Of a stretch of DNA of 64,000 nt, positions 1-11,153 are shown in pieces. The position numbers and the translations under genes were made by a program. Origin of the DNA: Primulina eburnea (Eukaryota > Streptophyta > Magnoliopsida > Lamiales > Gesneriaceae). The stretch is taken from the NCBI RefSeq assembly GCF_022965805.1, contig NC_133108.1, forward strand, positions 40,494,051-40,558,050, in the 5' to 3' direction. The notes under the pieces were generated by a model. It was not told the DNA's origin, ran no database searches, and worked only from the letters and a program-made list of their open reading frames with translations. Position 1 is the first letter of the stretch, and the number at the start of each line of letters is the position of its first letter.

Positions 1-7
1 CCGCCGT

Positions 8-946
8 GTGGTGCTGGAATTTTATTGTAATCTCCTGAAGAGTGTTGGAGTTGAGGACTCAGTGAAGTTTGGAAGAGTGTTTGTGCGGGATAGCATTTAC
101 AATTTCTCTCCGTCAGTGATCAATGCTTTCTATAACACCCCCGATGTTGAGGAAGCTGATGAGGAGCTTGACATACATTATGTCACCTCTGTACTCACAG
201 GAGGTGTGATCGCTGTTTTCCCTGACTATCCGAAGAAGCTGAGTGCTGCTAATCTCACTTCTTTCTACTCTGTCCTACATAAGACCGCCATTTGGAATTG
301 GACCCCTTCAACTAATTCCACCACAGTGACCAGATCTCAAGCCATCGTATTATTTAATATTGGCACTGGAAGGCCCTTCAATTTTGGTAAGTTGGTGTTC
401 AGGACAGCATTACAGTATGCTGAAGGGGATTTCAAGAAGACAAAGCTGCCATATCCCTCACTGATCTATGGAATCCTGGAGTCTCAAGGGTTCATTCGGG
501 ATATTGATGAAGATCTCTGCCCGGTTAAAGATTTCTTGAAGATTTCCCCGGTGTATTTTAAAGGCAATAGACAGATTGATCTGCCGTGGATAAGTTCCAG
601 TGTTGCTCCAGATGTTGGCCACACTGAACACACAACATCGAAGCCCCAGCCTGACCCTGCTGATACCTATGAGTCTCTCCCTGCTGGTCTACCTCCTGCA
701 CCTCCTCCTGGTTATGTTACTTTAGCTGTCTCCTACCTTCGAGCTCAAATTGACTATGGTCGTCAACAGATTGCTCATGCCAAGAAGACGATTGACTATT
801 ATGAAAACCAAATTGCAGACTATGAGCTTCTTCTTGCTGCTAGCCTGCATTCTGGACAAAAAGGGGGAGTGGATGATACAGTCACAGCTGGAACCAGTGG
901 AGCCCAGATGGATGATGAAGATGATGATGGCAGTCATGATGAATGA
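8..946 (+). CDS. Retrotransposon-associated ORF, 'putative plant transposon protein' type
   Basis: This 312-codon frame resembles the plant transposon-associated domain found in many retroelement polyproteins (a region with motifs such as YPSLIYGILESQG, residues about 148-160). The first Met may not be the true start, because the frame runs to the window edge. The C-terminal third changes character: a Pro-rich linker (residues about 218-236), a probable coiled coil (about 240-280, YLRAQIDYGRQQIAHAKK and after) and an acidic tail rich in Asp. It ends 255 bp before the polypurine tract, so it is the last ORF of the element, the position where some plant Copia and Athila elements carry an env-like or accessory gene. 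No transmembrane segment is evident, so an envelope role is not supported. Its function is unknown. Confidence 0.6.
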   Translation: MVLEFYCNLLKSVGVEDSVKFGRVFVRDSIYNFSPSVINAFYNTPDVEEADEELDIHYVTSVLTGGVIAVFPDYPKKLSAANLTSFYSVLHKTAIWNWTPSTNSTTVTRSQAIVLFNIGTGRPFNFGKLVFRTALQYAEGDFKKTKLPYPSLIYGILESQGFIRDIDEDLCPVKDFLKISPVYFKGNRQIDLPWISSSVAPDVGHTEHTTSKPQPDPADTYESLPAGLPPAPPPGYVTLAVSYLRAQIDYGRQQIAHAKKTIDYYENQIADYELLLAASLHSGQKGGVDDTVTAGTSGAQMDDEDDDGSHDE

Positions 947-1215
947 GATTTTAAGCTTTTATGGTTTGAGTTTTTATGTTTTCTCTCTCTGGATGGTTCT
1001 TGTATTTCTTACCTCTTAAGCTATCTTTTTATGGTTCTGTTTTGTTCCTCCTGATTAATGAACTATTTCGGTGTTATGACTTGGCTGTTGCAACATCTAA
1101 CATACAACCCTGGCAAATCGTTCAGGGGGAGTCACTGAGCTATCCATTCAGGGGGAGTTCAGCCTAATTGCTCACTTGTGGGTTGTTTTGTCCAGAAAGG
1201 CAAAAAGGGGGAGAT

Positions 1216-1862
1216 TGAAAGGAATTTTTATTCCTTGAAATACTTTCCATGATTATCTTTGATATTTTGCCTTTCTAGAGTTTGATATGATATTATAATA
1301 TGAGCACACAATATCTTTAAGATATTATCCTTATTTTTAAAAGAGTTTTTTCCTAATGAAATTGCTTCTTTGTTTAGGTTAAATATGACTTTAAGAAAAA
1401 GAGGTTGCGGCGCATGGGAGTGAGGATCATTAGAGAGCCAAAGGTGTTCGTGAAGAATTTTCGAGATTGAAGCTATCTCGTGCTTTTGTTGAAGTGTTGC
1501 CGAGGAGTTCCGACATCTGTTGAAGACAACACCTAATCATTGTGTTGATTAGTGTGTTGAGTTTTGAAGACTTTTTATTCCTCGGTTGATGCATCCCGTG
1601 TATACTGGTTATACGGTTTTGTTAGAAGTTTAGGATGCAGTTTGTTACTCGCCTTAATAAGGGAGTTGTTTTATTCGTTCACTAGTATTGGTTTTTGTAA
1701 ACTTACAAGTTTTTCTAGTGAATTATTTTGCCCTGAGGCACCGCACAAGTATTGTATACTTGTGCATAATTTATATCTTGTCTCTCGTCATATTACTATT
1801 TAGTTGTGTGGTAATTTATCAACTTTTAATTTCCGCTGCATGTTGTCGTGGGTGTTACAACA
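1216..1862 (+). repeat. Putative 3' LTR of the left-edge retrotransposon
   Basis: It starts with TG directly after an A5G5AGA polypurine tract and can be read to a CA at 1862. It has the U3/R look of a plant LTR and no coding potential. The right boundary is uncertain because the partner LTR is off the window. Confidence 0.45.
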
Positions 1863-4278
1863 CTCACGCGCAACACCTACTTTCTGATACACGCAACTAT
1901 CACCCTCGAACTAACACACACACTGTGGAAACATAACTTTCAGACTTCATTTCCACAAAACAACCATTGAAGTAATTATTGTACATGTGAAAGTACAAAC
2001 AGCTGCTTTTCCTTGATGTTGCAACACAACCAGAACTGTTGTCCTCTGAGATTGTAAGGTATGAGAGGCACACTTGGCTTTTACCATGAAATTTTAAAGC
2101 TGTTATGCTTTGTTTTTACCGTCACTTTCTAAAGCTGTTCCTGCCTATATTTAACATGTATGCATAATACTCTGCACTTTAGACGAGAGAACTTGGATTA
2201 TTGTTCTTTCTTGTACTTAAAACTTATCTTATATTGTCACCCTTGCGTTTGATTTCATATTTCTTGAGAAATAAACTACATCTAATGAATGTATATATCA
2301 GCTAGACTAATGTAAACCGGTTAACCGGTTAACATACAAGATCTTTAACTAAATCATATAAAGATAGAAATGACCACGGAATACTATTCGCACATCAAAA
2401 AAACTTTAAAGGAATGGAACTTAAGAATATTAGCTCAAAATAAAGCTGAGGGGACGTATTCTCAAGTTAAGAATTTTGCTTATTCTTCCCTACTAAGGCC
2501 ACCGAACATGGGTTCCCACTTTCCCCTTCCATTCTTTATTCTTTTGCTTAGTAAAGTTTAATATTGCATCTCACTAGGCATAATCAGTTATTCGTCCGAG
2601 TTAGTGCTGTTCTTTGTAAAGATGTTTGCTATTTTCTCTTGTTACCTTTTGTTCTCTGTAATCCTTCCATGTACGACAGGACACCATTTAGCCAGATTTC
2701 ATTGGTCTTTGAAAAGCATAAGCAAGTTGGGAGGGCTTTGAGTCTGATGCGTTGAATTCTAAAAGAATGAGCATATTCAGGAAAGCGATCCTAGTTTTGT
2801 GCTTCGTTTATGAAATAGTGACCGAGGAGCACGAAATTATGCATTCCCTTGATATTATTTCTTTGCATTGATGTTGACTTGAAAGTACTGTAGGTCAAAA
2901 AATATGAATGACTCTGAGTGCCAGAAGTAAACGAATTTCCTCCTTCAATCAATATCTAGGCCTCGCTTTGGACCATGTATTAATCCCAACTGAATGTTGC
3001 TGTACACTGTCCTATATTATGATTTTAGCAAGAACAAATGTCTTGTTTCCACTCTTTGTGCTAAGCATAGTTGACGAATATCTAACAGTATCTTTTACAA
3101 TGCCGACATAATCATAGCCTATCATTTGACTAAATCGAATCAATGTGGGAGTCGTATTCAAGTCCACCCCACAAAAAAATTTGCTTGATAACCTATCTAG
3201 TATGATTGCTAATCTCAAAATTAATCACACTATATTTTATTATCGTTAATTAACAGGTCTCTTTCTCTAATTTTCATAGTTAGGGTAGAGTGAGTCTCAT
3301 GTGAGATCGTTTCACGGATCATAATCCGTAAGACGGGTCAATCCTACACATATTCACAATAAAAAGTAATACTCTTAGCATAAAACGTAATATTTTTTTA
3401 TGGGTGACCCAAATAAAAGATTTGTCTCACAAATACGATCCGTGAGACCGTCTCACACAAATTTTTGTCTTTCGGGTATCCGGGTTTTGTTGATTGCAGC
3501 CTTTAGATTATGGATAATCATTGTAACTACTTACAATCACTAAAATATTGAAATAAATAAATAAATTATTATATACAAATGAAAACATATAGATATCCGT
3601 CAAAAAAAAAAAACAGATAGATAGATAAAGGTCAGCAGAGTACCCCACCTTTGAAAATCAATCACCAAGTTGTTTGCAAGCACGAAACTGTAAAGTATTC
3701 AAATACATATACTTGTCGACAAAATTCATGTGCTCAATCATGACGATCAGCAAACTTGATGGTTCCTATAAATTTTAAATTTTTTAAATTTCAAATCTAC
3801 TGGTTTCTATAATTTAGAATTATAATAGTTTTATTTATCTCATACAAAATAAATAACTTGATTTATTTAGCTTAATTTCAAACCTAGTTTTTTCACCTTT
3901 TTTCCTTCATACATGACCAAAATTTCATAATAATCGTGGTATTACTATCTAATAAAAAAACTTAATTATTAATTATATATAGTTGTACTAACTTGTTGAT
4001 CGTGATATTATTTTTTTGAAACTTGAAATAATCTTTTTTAAGCCTTAACTTGTTGGTTGCATTTTTCGAGCCAAATACAAATAAGAATTAATCAATATAT
4101 CTTATCATTCGTATCAAACGGCGTCGTCTACACGGGAGTTGAATGGAGTAGGAAGCTATTGTTTGGGTTACCTTTAGCAAGGTTATAAAACAACTTATTC
4201 AGTGAGTCAAATTGGACAGTATTCAATAACAAGTTGTACACTTATCTTTGCTCTGCCCGGGGAGGAGGAAGAAGTTAA
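1863..4278. other. Intergenic region upstream of the carbonic anhydrase gene
   Basis: There is no supportable gene. The stretch holds a double palindrome of AACCGGTT units around 2315-2331, a short GATA run near 3615, one 183-bp MITE (3287-3469) and otherwise AT-rich sequence. Short ORFs near 2370, 2564 and 2908 have no recognisable motif and look like chance frames. Confidence 0.6.
3287..3469 (+). mobile_element. 183-bp MITE, copy A
   Basis: It starts with AGAGTGAGTCTCATGTGAGA and ends with ACACAAATTTTTGTC, with GTGAGAC/GTCTCAC palindromes at both ends. The flanks GTTAGGGT (3279-3286) and TTTCGGGT (3470-3477) match at 6 of 8 bases, a decayed 8-bp target-site duplication. It lies about 0.8 kb upstream of the carbonic anhydrase start codon. 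Confidence 0.85.
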
Positions 4279-6909
4279 ATGGAAGCTCGTGTGGCTTTGT
4301 TCAGCCTTACACTCACTCTGCTCATTGCCAACTCATTTGCTACTTACACTCTGCGTACACTTTTCATCTCTCTATCTCTCCATCTTCCCCACCCCTAGTT
4401 AGCAGCTTGGAAGTGGCTCAGTCGGCCTCCATTTCGACGGAGTTTTCGAGCTATTTGAGCTATTATTCTAGTCTTATTTCGAGATAATTTGCAACAGATA
4501 AGATAAATATTAAACTCGAATCATAGTGATAATTTTCACAAGAGTTTGTATCAGGTTAAAGTTTGATTGCCACTCAAGTTCAATATTGATGGAGCTTGAG
4601 TCGAATTTTCAAGATATTCGAATGTACCGGAATCTTAGAATATTCTTGAGTTCAGCTCATGTTTATGTTTTAGTAGTTAAATTACAAATATATAGTGAGT
4701 TATTTCGTACACCACATGATGAATATATACTGGTTGGTTTGATAAAGGGCTGGCAGAACTCGAGTCATTCATGTTCGCACTCAACCAGTTTGCAATTTAT
4801 TCCTCAAGATAGAAAACTAGTTGTCTGCTGATTGAGTCAAGATTAATATAATGGTACCAGAGCTCGACTCGATTCGAGTATCGGTATTGGTTCAAGATAT
4901 ATTTTAAATTGATAATCTTCATTTCTCTCTAATTATCAGAGGCTGCTGAGCAGCCCCTTCAGTTCACGTACTCTGGAGCCACAGGCCCTGAGAAATGGGG
5001 AAGCCTGAATCCAAAATTCTCATTATGTGCAACTGGGAAATCCCAATCACCAATCAACATTGTGGAAGACCAAGTAATTGTGAACAAGAACTTGAAGCCA
5101 TTGCTCAGAGCATACCATCCTGTAAATGGTACTCTGACTGATGTTAGATTCACCGTCGTGGTTGGTAACTTGATTTGACAAGTATTTACATTTTACACTT
5201 CATATTTTGAATGGGGAAATTTAGAATTATTGTTGATGCAGGTAGAGTACCCAGAGGATTCGGGGTGGATGATCGTAGATGGCAAGAAGTATGCCTTAAA
5301 ACAGATGCATTGGCATTCTCCTTCTGAGCATAGGATTAATGGGAAGCGGTATTATGTTGATCTTGCTTGATTTGCAGTAGTGGTACATTTCGCATGAGCA
5401 CGTAGTCCAATTATATCCTGATTAGATCTCGTGTTACTTTCTTTTGCTTTCATTCTTGCCTCCAAAATTGCTGTTTTATATCAGTGATAGCTCATTCGAA
5501 TGGGTTTAAATCTTGTGCTCTTATCTTGCGACCTCATTTATATCACATATACAAAACGCAGATTTGCGGCCGAGCTTCATTTGGTGCACGTTTCCGAAGA
5601 TGGAAGGGTTGCAGTGGTCGGATACCTTTTCAAATATGGACATCCCGATCCCATTCTCGGGCAGGTTAAAATAGGGATATATGCATTTAGTTATAACATT
5701 GATCAGGCACAGAAGGATTTGGATCTTCTACTGTATTAAAAATTTAGTATTTGATGATGTGTATTTTTTACTGTTAAATGTCCCACATCGGTTAGATAAA
5801 TAACCTTTGAGTGGCATATATTGGCTTGGACAATCCTCCCCCCTTGAGCTAGCTTTTGGGGTTGAGTTAGGTCCAAGTTCCAATCTTAACATGGTATCAG
5901 AGCCCGGGTTTCACCGTTATGTGTTGGACTGCCTATAATTAGGCCACCCGTTCTGCCCATAATTGGGTCATTTGTAAACTCCACGCTCCAGATGTTCATT
6001 CCTGGGCGTGAGAGGGGTGTGTTAAATGTCCCACATCGGTTAGATAAATAACCTTTGAGTGGCATATATTGGCTTGGACAATCCTCCCCCCTTGAGCTAG
6101 CTTTTGGGGTTGAGTTAGGTCCAAGTTCCAATCTTAACATTTACACGAGATGATCACGTGATCATCTTATGGACATCATATCATATATGAGATAAATTTA
6201 AAACATGGTCAGATTAAACGATCTCTTGTAAAAAGTGCACAGCACTTGGTGCTGTGTTTTCAAAACAGTAGAGGATCCAAATCTGCACCAGAAGGCCTGG
6301 ATCGAATTTGTCATATATATACATAACATAAGTACATAACCCCTCTATTTTGGAGGTATATAAATTATCTGAAGTTAAATTTAACTTGCATGCAGATACA
6401 TAAGAAATTGAATGAATTGGCATACGACGAATCGGCACAGCTTAAGCTGGTCCCGTTTCACCCGGCTGTGTTGAAGGAAAATCCTCGCAAGTATTACAAA
6501 TACATTGGCTCCTTCAGTGCTCCTCCTTGCACGGAAAATGTTATCTATATCATCGTTGCAAAGGTGAGGATTCACCATCGCTCTAATTATTATACCAATC
6601 AAAGTTCAAATTTTTTGTGTAAAGATAATTTTCACATTTTAGAAACTTATTTTTAAACTTTTATCATCAATCATGATAATAACCTGCAAGGATCTCTTGT
6701 CGTGAGGCCCAAATATCTCTCCACCATCGTTATATATCACCATCCTAGTATGTCATCATATTAAGTAACGTGTGATTGTGTGAATGTAGGTGAGATCAAT
6801 TTCGAGAGATCAGGTACAAGCACTCAAGGCACCATTAGATATACAATGCAAGAACAATGCCAGGCCTTATCAGCCTCTCAACGGAAGAGACGTGGAGCTA
6901 ATGCGATGA
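4279..6909 (+). CDS. Alpha-type carbonic anhydrase
   Basis: Exons read as 4279-4354, 4940-5160, 5242-5348, 5562-5664, 6396-6563 and 6790-6909; the joined frame is 795 nt (264 aa), normal for plant alpha-CAs. The enzyme interconverts CO2 and bicarbonate and is normally secreted or sent to an organelle through the secretory route. Residues 1-22 look like a signal peptide ([20 protein letters not shown]). Zinc ligands are in HWHSPSEH (His122, His124) and ELHLVH (His141). The conserved SQSPINI and PPCTEN motifs and the disulfide cysteines (FSLC, PPCTEN) are present. At the position of the proton-shuttle His (the NGH motif of active animal enzymes) the protein reads DVRF, so proton transfer may be slower; several plant members also lack it. 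Intron 4 (5665-6395) carries a complete TRIM. The ATG was chosen because it gives a signal peptide and phase-1 splicing into exon 2. Confidence 0.93.
5772..6139 (+). mobile_element. Complete TRIM retrotransposon in intron 4 of the carbonic anhydrase gene
   Basis: Two identical 120-bp LTRs (5772-5891 and 6020-6139), each TGTTAAATGTCCCACATCGG at the start and CTTAACA at the end, enclose 128 bp. The left LTR is followed directly by TGGTATCAGAGC (5892-5903), the primer-binding site complementary to initiator tRNA-Met. A purine tract GAGAGGGG precedes the right LTR. TTTAC at 5767-5771 and 6140-6144 is a perfect 5-bp target-site duplication. There is no coding capacity, so movement would need proteins from another element. 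Identical LTRs suggest a recent insertion, though 120 bp gives little resolution. Confidence 0.95.
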
Positions 6910-6947
6910 AGTGTAGCCTATGATTCATGCCAATCGCAACCGTCGGG

Positions 6948-6954
<7 letters not shown>

Positions 6955-6987
<33 letters not shown>

Positions 6988-6990
6988 CGC
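6955..6990. repeat. (TA)n-(GC)n microsatellite
   Basis: A TA run of about 28 bp is followed by GCGCGCGC. It lies 46 bp past the carbonic anhydrase stop codon, so it is probably in the 3' UTR. Confidence 0.9.
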
Positions 6991-8739
6991 GATCATACGT
7001 GTCTTTCAAATAAAAAGGTATTTAAATGTTATGATACATTCTAAAAGTAGTTCTCTTCAAGTTTCTTGGTTTGAATATGGGGTGTGTTTGGTAGGCAAAG
7101 CAACTAGTTTCTTATATTTTATTAGTAGCTAGCTAATAATTGATCATGTTGTAACAAGTTTCTTCTTATAGTTGATTGCATATAATTAAATTGCTGCTGT
7201 TTGTACAAAGTATATTTTTTCCCTTAAAATAATTGGAGCAGATGATTTAAATTTCTCATCTACTCTTTGAAGTTGACATTCCAACTACTGCTAAGAATCT
7301 CTAATTATTATTAAAAAATGGAGAAAGCCTGGTGTTGCAGTTGAATTGGATTTTCAAATTTTATCCAATCGAAAATATTTAAAAATCTTGTAACATTTTG
7401 TTGCATTATTTTAAAATCTAAAATATGCATTTTAGACACTGATGTAAAGTTGATGGGATTCAAAATTGTCGAGTGTCATAAATGTTTTTTTAGGAGAATG
7501 ATCAAAATGTAGTGTTCGAATGTTGTACGACTTAAAATTGGTACTAGATTCAAAGTCACATGTTCGATTTTTATTGATTGCAAAGAGTACAATCATTATG
7601 AGTAAGATTGTTGAGTTCAATAAATATATCTTATGTGTAGAGCAAATAAAACATGATGTTTAAGTTCTTGTACGGTTTAAAATATTTGAATTGCTTCATT
7701 ATAACTAGTTATGATTTTTGGTAAAACGAAAAATGTTCTATCCTTTAAAAAAAATTTGAAAAAATAGAAATCATATTACTTGGACTTAGACGCCCGATAT
7801 AATAATATCAAGAATTTATAAAACAAAATTTGTATGTTATTACAAAAAAAGATAAAGGATTCAAAATCTCTCAGGCTTAGTTAACTTCCTGAATAAATTA
7901 AAAGATCACGTGAAGCCAGCATCCTTATAAGTCAACAAATTGTTCCTTTAAACCAAATCAATTCAACACAGAGTTTTCTCCAAAAATGTATATGGCGCCA
8001 GTATTTCGTAAAACACATGCATATTTTATATTCCGAAAATTAATATTTTATTTGGTGGAATGTAAAATAAAATTCAATTTTTTTTATAATACTAAATATA
8101 CCATAAGTATATCGTACAACGATATTTACAATAATTATATTAAGAGATTTTGTCATTATATCGTGAGATTTTATATTTAATATATAATGAGATTCAATAA
8201 ATGAAATTTTTGTATGTAATTTTTTATGATGCGATAATTCTTATACAAATTTAGTTGTACATATAATATTGCTTTTTTGTTACTCGAAGAAGGCGAAATT
8301 TTAGATTAATGCTTAAACTAGGAATTCGACATTCACTTGAATGTTTCAGAAGTCGGACTAATTTTACAGCTAACATATTGCACTTTTCTCATTCGTTTTA
8401 TATATTTTTATTCCAAAATTGAGGTTGTGTTTGATATCTTTTGATACGAAGGAGACGTTGACAAATTATTCAAAAGATACGTTTCATACATAAAATAGAA
8501 CAGAAATATCAAGAAAATATATATTGATTGACCTGATCATATTCAAACATAAATATGTCATGTTTTTCTTTCTTTACAATATAAATAAAATTCAAAAGAA
8601 ATTTCCTTCAAAAAAACAAAGAAATTATGGATCAGACATATATATAATATCTACAAAGATTCTAACCTGCCGTGTAAGAAAACAGTTGTTCAACGAACCT
8701 TGTGATATACCCCTTCACCGTCAAGCACCGTATCGTATA
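6991..8739. other. AT-rich intergenic region
   Basis: There is no gene I can support. It contains one decayed TRIM-like copy (about 7440-7755); the rest is AT-rich with no clear structure. Confidence 0.6.
7440..7755 (+). mobile_element. Decayed TRIM, same family as 60870-61219
   Basis: Segments line up in order with the TRIM at 60870-61219: GTTCGATTTTTATTGATTGC (internal region), AAGATTGTTGAGTTCAATAA (start of second LTR) and TTGTACGGTTTAAAATATTT followed by ACTAGTTATGATTTTTGGTA (LTR body). Many substitutions separate the two, so this is an old copy. The boundaries are approximate. Confidence 0.55.
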
Positions 8740-9555
8740 TCACGCGCCACCGGATTGAAAACTAAGATGTCCAGTCTCCGATCGCCGCCCTGACGAGAAC
8801 CGTTTCATACCTCCTAGACCAGGCGGCTCCGCCACTATTTCACCTCCAACTCTTTCTCCCACCTTCACACTCATACTCTTCCTTAGAGATTCAACCGCCG
8901 CCGCCGCTGGCTCTTCCTCCACAGCTTCCATTACGTTCATGCTCCCGGACTGCTCCGATTTCCTACTACCCTTTCTGAACCGGAACAGGCTCATGATTTT
9001 CGAGTAGAACCCGGTTTTCTTCTTTTCCACAGGTTTTTCTCCCCTTTTCAATGAATCAAACCTCCGCCGGCAGCGCTTAGATCTCACTCTCCCCATGCAG
9101 GAAACTTTCGGAGAACCCGGCTCCGCAGCAGACACCGAGGACTTCCCCGATGACACTAACCGTTTTGGAAAGAGCCTTATATTGACCGGTTTACACGTCT
9201 TCCTTTTCGTATCAACAAAAGCGGCGTTCTGGGCCTTTGGCAATCGGAGGATCGACGCTCTAGACATGAACTTTGCAGATAATTTCTGAGAAGTCGAGTT
9301 AGAACTTGGGTTTGGACTCGGGTTTTTCGCGTAGCCTTTTGTGGATTCTGTCCGCTCGTAAAACGTATTGCGATCGAACCAATCGTATTCCGAGTCCTTT
9401 GACAGCCAAAAAGACCCCGGTGGCAAGTCCGGGGTCACATCGGCGGCGTAAGCCGCAGCTTCGCCTTCCACGGTTGTGTCCGCCAGTGTTTCGCAAGAGA
9501 TCTTGCGATCGTTGGCCCGAGCAGAAACTAAGGTTTCGATATGGACTTGAGGCAT
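8740..9555 (-). CDS. Syringolide-induced protein 14-1-1-like protein
   Basis: An intronless 271-aa frame. From memory of the plant family, the order CETLAD, PPGSFWLSKDSEYDW, RNTFYERTESTKG, NIRLFPKR, EPGSPKVSCMGRVRSKRCRR and a basic FYSKIMSLFRFRKG segment matches homologues of the soybean syringolide-induced transcript 14-1-1. These are soluble proteins without a known catalytic domain; the biochemical role is unknown. The N-terminal third is acidic and the middle strongly basic (RSKRCRRRF at about 158-166). There is no signal peptide or membrane span. The start is the first Met, which gives the family's usual MPQVHIETLV-like opening. The assignment rests on recalled motifs, not on a search. 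Confidence 0.75.
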   Translation of the reverse strand: MPQVHIETLVSARANDRKISCETLADTTVEGEAAAYAADVTPDLPPGSFWLSKDSEYDWFDRNTFYERTESTKGYAKNPSPNPSSNSTSQKLSAKFMSRASILRLPKAQNAAFVDTKRKTCKPVNIRLFPKRLVSSGKSSVSAAEPGSPKVSCMGRVRSKRCRRRFDSLKRGEKPVEKKKTGFYSKIMSLFRFRKGSRKSEQSGSMNVMEAVEEEPAAAAVESLRKSMSVKVGERVGGEIVAEPPGLGGMKRFSSGRRSETGHLSFQSGGA

Positions 9556-9669
9556 TAATGGAAGTAGTTGTTTTCAAGAGAGATCAACGCTTCCCTGTTA
9601 TGCTGGGAATTTAATGGATTCATTTAACTTATACTACAAATTAATAATTTAATTTTCAGATTATTTTTT

Positions 9670-9673
<4 letters not shown>

Positions 9674-9706
<33 letters not shown>
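9674..9706. repeat. (TA)n microsatellite
   Basis: About 33 bp of TA repeat, 119 bp upstream of the start codon of the minus-strand gene at 8740-9555, so within its promoter or 5' UTR. Confidence 0.9.
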
Positions 9707-9708
<2 letters not shown>

Positions 9709-10066
9709 TGCAATCAAATAAAATATATACCAGACGAATATAATTGAATTATATTTTAATAAAAAGATTTACAGTACTATTATATATTAGGTAGCATTTG
9801 GTAGGAGTTTAGATTTCACTTACTTTTTTTTCTTGGGACAAAAGATTTCATCGACTTTGAGTGCTATTTTATTTGTTTCTATCTGTAACCCTTTCTCTTT
9901 CGATTTCAAAAGTGGTCAAATTAATTATATGATTTATACATTAAAAAAACACTTTTTTTAAAAAAAGAAAGATATTAACTAATTTATTTAATGATATATT
10001 TGGTATGAATGAAAAATAAAATATGATTTTTATATTTAAAAAGAATGAAATATAATTATGTTGAGA

Positions 10067-10841
10067 TAATTGTGTCAAATACCTCCATGAAATATTCGTT
10101 GAATTAATATCCACCTGTTTCTTATTTGAGCATTTCAATCTCTCTGTCAATATGTAAATTGTTCCAATACTCCTATGAAAATTCTCATTGAATTAATACC
10201 TCGTTTGTAACGGATTTGAGTATTTTAACTCATCTGTTATATTTTTTTGAGCATGCAGTCTCGCGTCTCTATCAGAAAATAACGTCAAATAACAATCGGC
10301 GTTTTTTTGTGTTTTTCTGCGTTCAATATATTATCAATGGGCGCAACTAAATCGAAAAAATTGTGGGAAACTTTGATTTGTGATAGAAGATAAGATTTTT
10401 TGGAATTAATTGGCTAAGATATTGAACTAATATCTCTCTTTGTAACGATATTAGCTCAACGAGAATTTGAAGTTGTTCAACATCTTAACCAATTAGTTTA
10501 AAAATTCTCATCTCTACTACAAATCAAAGTTTTGCACAAATTTTTTGATTTAATTTCGTTACTTAAACTTATATTGAATGCGAAAAAAATGAAAAATATA
10601 CGAACAAACGTTGATATGTATTTAGCGTAATTTCCTCATAGAGACAGAAATCAGTATGTTCAAAAAAAATATAACAGAAAGAATAAAATGTTCAAATATG
10701 TTACAGAGAGTTTTAGCTCAACAAAAATTTTCACAGGGTATTGACACAATTTATATATTAATAGAAAGACTAAAATGCTCAAAGCTGTTATACAATAATG
10801 TATTAGTTCAACGAATTTCAAATGAATAATCTACACAATTA
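10067..10841. mobile_element. Large imperfect hairpin (foldback) element, possibly Mutator-like
   Basis: The left arm (10067-about 10440) and right arm (about 10450-10841) are imperfect reverse complements over most of their length. The ends read TAATTGTGT and ACACAATTA. Paired internal blocks include TTTGAGCATTTCAATCTCTC (about 10124) with AGACTAAAATGCTCAAA (about 10763), and GCTAAGATATTGAAC with GTTCAACATCTTAACC near the centre. The flanks TATGTTGAGA and TATGTTATTA agree at 7 of 10 bases, a possible 9-10 bp duplication as made by Mutator-like transposases. It has no coding capacity. Confidence 0.6.
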
Positions 10842-11153
10842 TATGTTATTATATTGTTCAAGAATTATTATTTTTTCCCGCTGAAATTATTCTACATCTT
10901 ATCGAACCAATAATGTAGAGTAGGGTGGTTGTCCAAATTAAATCAAGCCTTGTACTTTGAACGAAATAAATAAATTATTAATACGGGCAATTATGATTGA
11001 GCCACTAATTGTGTATCCTCAAACAACAATTAATAACTTATTTATGAAGCTGTTTTGGTAGATAATATATATGAGTCGGTGCTTAAATAGCCTCGTACGG
11101 TTGACATATACTTATTAAATTCATATTTAGACATGGCTTGGGTCGTGTTATCA

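Larger units (their letters stand above)
1..1862 (+). mobile_element. 3' end of an LTR retrotransposon (last ORF, polypurine tract, 3' LTR)
   Basis: The element enters from the left edge, so gag, most of pol and the 5' LTR lie outside the window. What is visible is a terminal ORF (8-946), a spacer with repeated GGGGGAG motifs near 1126 and 1152, a polypurine tract at 1202-1214 and a putative 3' LTR that begins with TG at 1216. The LTR end is placed at about 1862, where the sequence reads GTTACAACA, but without the partner LTR this boundary is a guess. Repeated GGGGGAG tracts before the LTR are common in large plant Copia elements of the SIRE type; the clade is not proven here. Confidence 0.65.

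Noticed and set aside
4202..4402. 66-aa frame starting at 4202 as the carbonic anhydrase start
   Set aside because: It is out of frame with the signal peptide and exon 2; the ATG at 4279 gives a signal peptide and correct phase.
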